Below, piece by piece: positions 6,597 to 12,373 of a DNA stretch of 13,744 nucleotides. Location: positions 1-13,744 of the forward strand of contig JAIPIO010000079.1 in assembly GCA_021734595.1 (NCBI GenBank). The letters run 5' to 3'. A program made the translations under genes and the position numbers. The DNA comes from Kiritimatiellales bacterium. GTDB taxonomy: Bacteria > Verrucomicrobiota > Kiritimatiellia > Kiritimatiellales > Pontiellaceae. Below the pieces are notes generated by a model. It saw only the letters and a list, made by a program, of their open reading frames with translations. It searched no databases and had not been told where the DNA came from. The first letter of the stretch is position 1. Each line of letters opens with the position of its first letter.

Positions 6597-8387
6597 CTAC
6601 TTCTTTTTCCCGCCCCGGATAAACGGTTTGCCCTGCTTGTAGAGTTCCAGCCGTTCCCGGTATTTTTTAATTCCTTTGGGTTCCTGCTGGGCACTTAACA
6701 ATGCAACGGCTTTCTGCTGATATGCTACCGCCTTATCAAACTGCCCGGCACAGGCATAGGCTGCTGCCGCAGTGTCTAGGGAAGGATAATGATTCGGGGT
6801 GAGCTCCAGCAGTTTCCCGGCATAGCCAACTGCCTTTGCTCCGTCTCTTCGTTTCGGAATTGTATTTGTCGCATATTTCCAGGTCAGTTCATTAAGTGCT
6901 GCTGGAGATCCCTCATCGGCCGCCTTCTCAATCCATTCGTTTCCCAATTCCATGTTTTTCTCAACGCCGTATCCGCCCGCGGAATGGATTTTCCCAATAT
7001 AGTACGCTGAATTTGGGTCGCTTTCGGTTTCGTAACTTTTTGTGAACAACTCCAGTGCCTTCTTGTAATCCTTCTTTGTGTCCTGACCCGCATAGTACCT
7101 GTTGGCCTGAAGCCTTAACCCACTTCCGTTCTGTATTGGCGGGAGAACTGCCGTGTCCGTAACTTGCAGAGCATGCGATTTTGCTTTCTTTTCCGTTATT
7201 GGATTAACCACGGGAACATATTGTCCTTTGATCCTTGTCCCGGCCTTGACCTGTTCCTTTTCCTCTTCAACTACGAAACAGACCCGTGCCTTTTCGGGAT
7301 CAGGTGGAATTGTGATCGTATACTCCTCATATTCATCGAAACCAACTTGTCGCGTTTCCGTATAACTCTCCCCTTTTTTGAATTTTTCCCCCTGCTCATG
7401 GCAAGCCTTGCTTGATCCCCCGGACAATTTTCCGAGCCATTTCTCCATATCGCGAAGCACACGCACCTGATCGCCCGTTTCGCCTCCGGCTTCATAGCAC
7501 TCCAGCGCTTTCTTCAGGTTGCGTTCTGTTCCCAAACCACTGAAACGCATGTTGCCCAGCCATACGTACGCCTCGGTCTGGCCACCCGCCGAGGCCTGTT
7601 CAAAGCAGGCAAACGCTTTCCTGTAATCGACCGTCCCGCCAATGCCTTCCCGGTAATAGACGGCCAGTCGATAACTATCGTCGGCAGTCCGCTTTTCCCC
7701 CGCTTTTTCATACAAAGATCGCGCCTTCGCATAATCATGCATACCACTGTCTTTTTCTTCGTGCATGCGTGCCAACATGCACATGGCCCACGGCGAATCG
7801 TTTTCCGCTGCCTTGAAAAGCCATGCATCCGTCGCCTTCGGCGGAATTGGTCTTCCCAGTCCATATCCTTCCAGCCATTCCTTGTGCTGCGCGACCGAAT
7901 CCAAAGAGGAGCACCCCGCCGCCGCCTTTCCCGTTTTCACGGCCATATCAAAATCAATGTTCCGCGCATACGCCGCCGCCAGCAGGGAGAGTGCATCCTC
8001 ATCGCGCGGTTTATTCCGCGCTGCAAAAGCGGCGAATCTAACTGCTTTTGCACCGTCATGAAATTCAGGGTCGACGCACGAAGCATAAATACGGGCAAGG
8101 CCGGTTATCGCTTTCAGCGATCCCTCCTTGGCAGCCTTTTCGTACCATTCAATGGATTTGGCATAATCGACGACCGTGCCGGTTCCGGTTTCATAGCAGT
8201 ACCCCGCCCCGGTCATCGCGGAAACATGTCCAGCCTCCGCCGCCTGAAGGAAAAAACCAAACGCCGCCGCGGGATCGGACTTGTAGACCGCTGTCCCCTG
8301 TTTATAGATCGTCTCCGGCTCCTCCGCCCGTACCACGGCAAAGCAAACCATCACGCAAACCAGACACAGCCATAAATTTCTACCCAT
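6597..8387 (-). CDS. Secreted Sel1/TPR-repeat protein (tandem paralogue 2)
   Basis: A 596-residue protein starting MGRNLWLCLVCVMVCFAVVR, a Sec signal peptide nearly identical to that of paralogue 1. Sel1 units include DYAKSIEWYEKAA, DYAKARSLYEKAGEK, GTVDYRKAFACFEQAS, TERNLKKALECYEAG and KDYKKALELFTKSYETE. TPR-like units of the DGAKAV...LLAAAYARN type occur near residue 115 and at the C-terminus (DGAKAVGYAGKLL, AAAYACAGQFDKAVAYQQKA, ending LYKQGKPFIRGGKKK). Residues ~335-412 break the repeat pattern with a charged, beta-looking stretch (DEYEEYTITIPPDPEKAR, then VEEEKEQVKAGTR) absent from paralogue 1. I chose the ATG at 8387. Extending 8 codons to a TTG at 8411 would only add residues before the signal peptide and read into a TTGGAA motif. 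GGGGGAG lies 3 bases before the ATG, closer than ideal. Function unknown; probably a periplasmic or surface scaffold. Confidence 0.88.
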   Translation of the reverse strand: MGRNLWLCLVCVMVCFAVVRAEEPETIYKQGTAVYKSDPAAAFGFFLQAAEAGHVSAMTGAGYCYETGTGTVVDYAKSIEWYEKAAKEGSLKAITGLARIYASCVDPEFHDGAKAVRFAAFAARNKPRDEDALSLLAAAYARNIDFDMAVKTGKAAAGCSSLDSVAQHKEWLEGYGLGRPIPPKATDAWLFKAAENDSPWAMCMLARMHEEKDSGMHDYAKARSLYEKAGEKRTADDSYRLAVYYREGIGGTVDYRKAFACFEQASAGGQTEAYVWLGNMRFSGLGTERNLKKALECYEAGGETGDQVRVLRDMEKWLGKLSGGSSKACHEQGEKFKKGESYTETRQVGFDEYEEYTITIPPDPEKARVCFVVEEEKEQVKAGTRIKGQYVPVVNPITEKKAKSHALQVTDTAVLPPIQNGSGLRLQANRYYAGQDTKKDYKKALELFTKSYETESDPNSAYYIGKIHSAGGYGVEKNMELGNEWIEKAADEGSPAALNELTWKYATNTIPKRRDGAKAVGYAGKLLELTPNHYPSLDTAAAAYACAGQFDKAVAYQQKAVALLSAQQEPKGIKKYRERLELYKQGKPFIRGGKKK

Positions 8388-8516
8388 CGACTCCCCCGTT
8401 AATTTTTCCAATGCTTAAAAGGACGCGCCACTTAAACTTCCAATGCCTGAATAGGGCTACAGGTTATATAATTTCTTGGTCTAAGAAAAATTAATTCTTT
8501 CCCTTATTGCGGGGGT

Positions 8517-8564
8517 GTCTGTGAGCGCCGCGGCTCTTACAGGATTTCATCCGCGGCATCAGAC
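8517..8564. other. Foldable GC-rich segment with two competing hairpins
   Basis: Fold 1 pairs GTCTG (8517-8521) with CAGAC (8560-8564) and GCCGCGG (8527-8533) with CCGCGGC (8551-8557), leaving a 17-base loop. Fold 2 pairs TGT (8520-8522) with ACA (8539-8541) and GAGC (8523-8526) with GCTC (8533-8536). The folds share bases and cannot coexist. The segment could be a leader element or a relic of a repeat; no known RNA family is recognised. Confidence 0.35.
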
Positions 8565-8573
8565 TCGGTTTTC

Positions 8574-8690
8574 CAATGCGGAGTTTTCCAACCTTTGGAA
8601 TTTTGGGCCGCCTGTTTTCCATACTCCAAAGGCTTTGGCCATGTGTTTCCCAAGGGTTGAAAACCCTTCAAGGGCTGGAAAACCCTTCTT
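8574..8690. repeat. TTCCAA-type palindromes and related hairpins
   Basis: TTCCAA-CCT-TTGGAA lies at 8586-8600 and CCAAA-GGC-TTTGG at 8626-8638 (using the five outer pairs). AAGGGTT-GAA-AACCCTT at 8652-8668 has a 7-bp stem and 3-base loop, the same geometry as family A near 4100. It is followed by AAGGG (8670-8674) and CCCTT (8683-8687). None is followed by a clear T tract, and no gene ends nearby on this strand, so these read as repeats rather than terminators. Confidence 0.65.
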
Positions 8691-8695
8691 ATCCA

Positions 8696-8722
8696 TTGAC
8701 AAGTCAACCGTCCATGTATACA
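8696..8722 (+). promoter_or_regulatory. Candidate promoter of the PAP2 gene
   Basis: A perfect TTGACA (8696-8701) is followed after 15 bases by TATACA (8717-8722). The spacer is short and the -10 matches 4 of 6. The -35 also forms a small inverted repeat, TTGAC-AA-GTCAA (8696-8707), which could bind a regulator. If this is the promoter, transcription would start only a few bases before the ATG at 8733, giving an almost leaderless mRNA; this fits the absence of a Shine-Dalgarno sequence there. Confidence 0.35.
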
Positions 8723-8732
8723 TCATTCCTTA

Positions 8733-9539
8733 ATGAGGATTCTACCGTCACTCTTTTTGATCGCGCTGCCAGTTCTGCTGTCGGGTTGCGGAACGATGCC
8801 TAACGGGCGGGGCTGGGGGCAGGATGCCACCCTGCTCCCCGGCTGGGACCGGGTCGGCAAAGCCGCAATGAATGCCGTTTCATCCCCGCATGTCTGGATT
8901 CCCACCGGCGCGGCTTTGCTCCTGCAGATTGATGATGCCGATGAAAGAATTTCCGATTGGGCCGCCGAGGAAACTCCCGTATTCGGTTCCTCCGTCGGGG
9001 CCGACGATGTTAGCGACGCCCTCGTATACTCAACCGTTGTTGCCTATGGTGCAACCGTGCTGGCCACGCCAAGTGGAGACACAAGAAGCGGATGGTCGGG
9101 TTCTAAACTCAAAGGCGTTGGTGTCGGGCTTGGCGCCATTGGGTTTGCGGATGTAACAACACAAGTTCTCAAGAATGCCACCGAACGACGACGACCCAAC
9201 GATGAAAATGACAAGAGCTTCCCGTCGTCCCATGCCGCCATTGCGGCGGTCACCACCATGCTGGCGTATCAAAATACGGACTTCCTGCCGATTCAGGGGT
9301 GGAGTAAAACAACTTTTAAGACAGTTGTCCTGATCGTTCCCTACGCCTCCGGTTGGGCCCGTGTCGAGGCCGAAAAACATTACCCGGCCGATGTATTGGC
9401 CGGCGTGGCGATTGGAAACTTCTTTGCCGTCTTCTTTAACGATGCCTTCCTCGGCATCGACTCGGCCGACGACATGCAGGTCGCCATCGACTACGTACCT
9501 GGCAACGCCTTCACCATCGGCCTCTCCTGGAGATTTTAA
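8733..9539 (+). CDS. PAP2-family phosphatase lipoprotein
   Basis: A 268-residue protein with a lipoprotein signal peptide (hydrophobic residues 3-16, lipobox LSGC with Cys19), so it should be lipid-anchored in the envelope. The three PAP2/acid-phosphatase motifs are intact: K147-x6-R154-P155 (KNATERRRP), PSSH at 164-167 with His167, and R210-x5-H216-x3-D220 (RVEAEKHYPAD). The usual Ser before the third-motif Arg is Ala here, and PSGH reads PSSH. Members of this family remove phosphate from lipid phosphates such as phosphatidate or undecaprenyl pyrophosphate, or from soluble phosphoesters; the substrate cannot be read from sequence. Hydrophobic stretches near 107-140 and 190-205 are modest. 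The C-terminus (NAFTIGLSWRF) ends in an aromatic residue in a beta-like pattern, as outer-membrane proteins do. The gene stands alone; the gene to its right is convergent. Confidence 0.9.
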   Translation: MRILPSLFLIALPVLLSGCGTMPNGRGWGQDATLLPGWDRVGKAAMNAVSSPHVWIPTGAALLLQIDDADERISDWAAEETPVFGSSVGADDVSDALVYSTVVAYGATVLATPSGDTRSGWSGSKLKGVGVGLGAIGFADVTTQVLKNATERRRPNDENDKSFPSSHAAIAAVTTMLAYQNTDFLPIQGWSKTTFKTVVLIVPYASGWARVEAEKHYPADVLAGVAIGNFFAVFFNDAFLGIDSADDMQVAIDYVPGNAFTIGLSWRF

Positions 9540-9685
9540 ACGGAATTCCAACCATGTGGATGTATAAGTGCAATACATGGCGGCACCGTTCTACCTTCAG
9601 TGTTTTAGCCAACACACGACCAAATGGGGCGATGACATTCACTTCATAAATCCATTTGCGGTGCTGCTGGAAACCAACGTCCGGC
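9540..9685. other. Short spacer between convergent genes
   Basis: These 146 bases lie between two convergent stop codons. A degenerate TTCCAA...TGGA palindrome sits at ~9545-9559. I see no strong hairpin with a T tract and no convincing gene. Confidence 0.4.
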
Positions 9686-12076
9686 TTAGTTCATTTCGAA
9701 CGATTGTTCCCGCGGCTGGTCACCTGCGAATGGGCCGAAGTCTTTATGTGTTCCGCCGTTTGTCACCGTAATGGTGTATGAATTGCTTATGCCGTCCTCC
9801 GTCCCCGGCGTATCGGTTTCGAGGAAGAAGCTTCCGGAGCTATCGGTGACCATCGTCTGGTCATCCATATCCGTACTCACCACGGCGCCCGCCACCGGCG
9901 TAGTGCGCGAGCCGTCGGTCCAGACGGTTCCTTGAATCGTTATATGGCGGTACACGCGTTCGCCCGGCAAACGGTCACTCAAGCGGTAAAAGCGTTTCGT
10001 AAGGTAATGCGCGTCGCTATCGTACCACAGGTTGGTTTGCTGTGAGTCGTCCAGCCATATTTCCGTTTGGGGCAGCCAGCGTGTCAAGTCCGGCGAAGTC
10101 TCGCCAACATAACTGCTTTGCGGCTCACCCCCGGTGATGCCTAGATTCATATTATTGTCTCCATCCGGTTGAATGGTCAGGGTTGGCAGAATTATGGTCC
10201 CGGTGGTCTGAATGGTGAATTCGGTGATGGATGCAAATCCTGCCGCCCCCGTGGCTCCCAAATACGATGCGGTATCCACATCCTTTATTTTGATGAAGTA
10301 TATGGACACATCATAGGTGCGACCCGGCCAAAGGGTGTTTGCCGGGATGATGCATTGAGAACCACTGGCAAAGTCGGAGTAATCGAGCCAAAACACTTCA
10401 TTTTCCTGTGCGTTTTCAATTTCCAGTTCAATCAGGCAATGGCCTGTGGCAAGGGCATTCGTCCAATTAGCCGGTGCAGTCCACTGGATAGTCACCGATG
10501 CGTCGGGATCGGCGGTTTGCAACGCCTCAAGATTGGTCACGGTCGGTGCGGCAGGGTAGTCATCACTCGTGCCCAGATTCAGCGTGAGGCTTTTCGCACC
10601 GTCTTCCACGGTCGTTAGATCAAACGTAAAATCCCCGTTGGCAAAAAACCGGTCGAGATCGATTTGTGAGGCATACGTTGTTTCGATTTCCATCCAAGGA
10701 TCCCACCCGTCTGCCACCAGGGACCCGCTGCGTCCGTTGGCATCGATGGTAAGGGTGCCTTGCTTCACCCGGTTATAAGCCGCCATGTCAACCGAGGCGT
10801 CACAACCATACATGCCCGAGCTTACGGGAGTTGCCCCGGTTTGCTGATAGCCGCGCATTTTCATCAAATAGATCCTGGCCACATCCGGCGGACTTTGGGG
10901 GTCCTCTGAAGACGTGTGGAATGATCCCTCAACCGAGCCTGTCAGCGGGAAGTTGGCTGCGTCGCGGAAGCCGGACAGATCCAGCGACCAGCCGACATCG
11001 ATGTCGGCAGGCAGGCTGGTGTTATAGCGGCACAGCAGCACTTTGTTCCCGTCGAGCCATTCGTAGGTAAAGTTGGCAGGGCTCACGTTTGTCCAGCTCA
11101 CCGACTGGTAGCCGGGGCTCATCGGCTGGGAAAACCGGAACGAAACCGCGGAATCGCGCGGTACGTCACCTCCCCATGATTGGGGTATCGAACACTCAAA
11201 CTCGGCACCGAGTTCCTGTCCGGACTGGGCGACGGTTTGGATCATTAAACCCAACTGCTTATAATATCCGGCGACAGCCAAAACCCCCGGATAGGACATG
11301 ACGTCCAAGTCAACGACTTTTACAAACAACACCTCCGCCTCGTAGGTCCGTCCGGGATCCAGAACATTTGCCGGAATCGTGGTTTGCGCCGAAGTTCCGT
11401 TGAGCGATCCGGGAGCGCCGGGCCCGGCGCTTGCATAGACGATCTGGTCGGTCTCATTGTCATACACACTGAACAGGATAAAGTCATTGGTGGTGCCGCC
11501 TGTCATGGGAGACCACTGAACGATGGTGTCGTTTGTGTGGGTGATTGTCTGGAGGGCGTTGAAGTTTGTAACCACCGGCACACTGGGATAGGCATCGCCC
11601 ACCAGGTTGAGGCTGATATTTTGGGTCCCGTCATTCTGGGTAATGAGATTGAACGTATACGTTCCGTTCGACCGGGCGGTATTGAGATCCAAGAGGTTTT
11701 CCGTTTGATACTCATGCCGGATCTCCGAGTCTCCCGCGTCCCAGCGCTCCAAGGGCACCGTGGTGCCGCCAGGTATCTGCAAGGTGCCAGACACCAGGGA
11801 GCCCGCCGCCGCGCCTTCCGCGAATGCCTCGAGCGCCAAAGCCTCGTCATCATCCGAATCATCCTCCTCCCGCAACGCCGCCAGGGTCTGCCCTGTTTGC
11901 TCGAAGCGTTGGCCTTTCAACACACCGATGAAGTCGACATCGGCGGATAGGGCGGGGGCTACCATGGCGGCCAGCAACCCGATGATAAACCACGAGGCGC
12001 CGGATCGTCTGGAAAGACGGAGTTGAATGGCCATCGATTCATTTCCCGGCCCTTTGCAATTTCGGCAATGCTTCAT
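9686..12076 (-). CDS. Large secreted beta-rich protein with a duplicated module and a C-terminal regulatory-like beta domain
   Basis: A 796-residue protein. The ATG at 12076 is preceded by a strong AAGGAGG five bases upstream, which decides the start. It gives a long n-region (MKHCRNCKGPGNESMAIQLR) before the hydrophobic segment WFIIGLLAAMVAPALSA; cleavage is expected after Ala45. An alternative ATG at 12034 would give a normal-length signal peptide but lacks a good ribosome site. A module of ~220 residues occurs twice (~46-281 and ~400-622). Both copies share G-L-I, a V/A-P-VTN-ALQT motif, TIPANVLDPGRTYE or CIIPANTLWPGRTYD, and VDLDVMSYPGVL or VDTASYLGAT. Between them (~285-395) is an Ig-like domain with VPRDSAVSFRFSQPM, as in Big_5/SbsA-type domains. 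Residues ~623-708 contain TSPDLTRWLPQTE and KRFYRLSDR, a tail pattern I associate with secreted Verrucomicrobiota proteins. Residues ~710-796 resemble a carboxypeptidase-regulatory beta fold (GTVWTDGSRTTPVAGAVV). No enzyme domain and no sorting tag are seen. Function unknown; probably extracellular. Confidence 0.85.
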   Translation of the reverse strand: MKHCRNCKGPGNESMAIQLRLSRRSGASWFIIGLLAAMVAPALSADVDFIGVLKGQRFEQTGQTLAALREEDDSDDDEALALEAFAEGAAAGSLVSGTLQIPGGTTVPLERWDAGDSEIRHEYQTENLLDLNTARSNGTYTFNLITQNDGTQNISLNLVGDAYPSVPVVTNFNALQTITHTNDTIVQWSPMTGGTTNDFILFSVYDNETDQIVYASAGPGAPGSLNGTSAQTTIPANVLDPGRTYEAEVLFVKVVDLDVMSYPGVLAVAGYYKQLGLMIQTVAQSGQELGAEFECSIPQSWGGDVPRDSAVSFRFSQPMSPGYQSVSWTNVSPANFTYEWLDGNKVLLCRYNTSLPADIDVGWSLDLSGFRDAANFPLTGSVEGSFHTSSEDPQSPPDVARIYLMKMRGYQQTGATPVSSGMYGCDASVDMAAYNRVKQGTLTIDANGRSGSLVADGWDPWMEIETTYASQIDLDRFFANGDFTFDLTTVEDGAKSLTLNLGTSDDYPAAPTVTNLEALQTADPDASVTIQWTAPANWTNALATGHCLIELEIENAQENEVFWLDYSDFASGSQCIIPANTLWPGRTYDVSIYFIKIKDVDTASYLGATGAAGFASITEFTIQTTGTIILPTLTIQPDGDNNMNLGITGGEPQSSYVGETSPDLTRWLPQTEIWLDDSQQTNLWYDSDAHYLTKRFYRLSDRLPGERVYRHITIQGTVWTDGSRTTPVAGAVVSTDMDDQTMVTDSSGSFFLETDTPGTEDGISNSYTITVTNGGTHKDFGPFAGDQPREQSFEMN

Positions 12077-12081
12077 AACAT

Positions 12082-12088
12082 CCTCCTT
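12082..12088 (-). promoter_or_regulatory. Strong Shine-Dalgarno site fixing the start at 12076
   Basis: AAGGAGG on the minus strand lies five bases before ATG at 12076. It is one of the two clear ribosome sites in the window; the other precedes 12374. It outweighs both the further upstream extension of the frame and the ATG at 12034. Confidence 0.8.
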
Positions 12089-12221
12089 TGCACCATCTGA
12101 GGTTACTTGGATTACGATCCAACAGGGACAAACAATTACTCCCCCTGCGGCAGAAATGCTACTCCCGAACCATCGGCAGGGACAAGAATATTCCGAAAAT
12201 CGTTGGCGAATCTGGAGTTCG

Positions 12222-12238
12222 TTCACCCTGAGGGTGAA
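12222..12238. promoter_or_regulatory. Perfect 8-bp-arm inverted repeat, operator-like
   Basis: TTCACCCTGAGGGTGAA has two perfect 8-base arms around a single central G. An inverted repeat with no loop room suits a dimeric DNA-binding protein better than an RNA hairpin. It lies about 145 bases from the left gene's start and 135 from the right gene's start. It could also be another copy of the short repeats seen elsewhere. Confidence 0.4.
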
Positions 12239-12294
12239 TATGGAATTTTCACTCTCCAAAGAAACAATAAGTATCTGCACAAGCAACATCTCTA

Positions 12295-12326
12295 TTGACA
12301 GTTGATCAGCACAGGAAGAGTATTAT
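12295..12326 (+). promoter_or_regulatory. Candidate promoter of the LRR protein gene
   Basis: TTGACA (12295-12300) is a perfect -35 and TATTAT (12321-12326) a 5-of-6 -10, but the 20-base spacer is longer than the usual 16-18. Transcription would start near 12333, within a CCCTATAGGG palindrome. The pairing is doubtful because of the spacing. Confidence 0.3.
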
Positions 12327-12363
12327 CACGCCCTATAGGGTGTTTTGCGCCGTCGAGAACAAG

Positions 12364-12369
12364 AAGGAG
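12364..12369 (+). promoter_or_regulatory. Shine-Dalgarno site of the LRR protein gene
   Basis: AAGGAG lies four bases before ATG at 12374 and supports that start, which opens a good signal peptide. Confidence 0.7.
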
Positions 12370-12373
12370 CGTT

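Larger units (their letters stand above)
8388..8732. other. Gene-free divergent region with palindromes
   Basis: These 345 bases separate the minus-strand Sel1/TPR operon from the plus-strand PAP2 gene. I see no credible gene. Contents in order: TTCCAA half-sites near 8407 and 8440; an AT-rich stretch at 8463-8495 with TTCTT/AAGAA arms (8473-8487), a possible promoter or operator for the Sel1/TPR operon; a foldable GC-rich segment (8517-8564); palindromes (8574-8690); and a -35-like TTGACA at 8696. Confidence 0.55.
12077..12373. other. Divergent promoter region between two secreted-protein genes
   Basis: This spacer should hold the promoters of both neighbours. It contains a perfect inverted repeat at 12222-12238, two direct copies of CAGGGACAA (12123-12131 and 12177-12185), a -35-like TTGACA at 12295 and a small palindrome CCCTATAGGG at 12331-12340 in the presumed leader of the plus-strand gene. 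No gene is seen. Confidence 0.5.

Noticed and set aside
6035..8375. Plus-strand open frames of 146-212 codons opposite the Sel1/TPR genes
   Set aside because: They mirror the codon pattern of the minus-strand repeats, start at arbitrary points and show no domain. Their similarity to one another comes from the paralogy of the real genes.
9568..9771. Small open frame of 67 codons after the PAP2 gene
   Set aside because: No ribosome site or recognisable motif, and its second half overlaps the end of the convergent secreted-protein gene.
11384..11950. Plus-strand open frame of 188 codons
   Set aside because: Antisense to the duplicated-module protein, which has a signal peptide and ribosome site; the plus-strand product has no domain.
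12077..12289. Extension of the secreted protein 71 codons further upstream
   Set aside because: The extension has no ribosome site and would bury the signal peptide deep in the protein; AAGGAGG at 12082-12088 supports 12076 instead.
12331..12347. CCCTATAGGG plus TTTT as a transcription terminator or attenuator
   Set aside because: The stem is only three to six pairs including a wobble and the T tract is four bases, too weak to claim.
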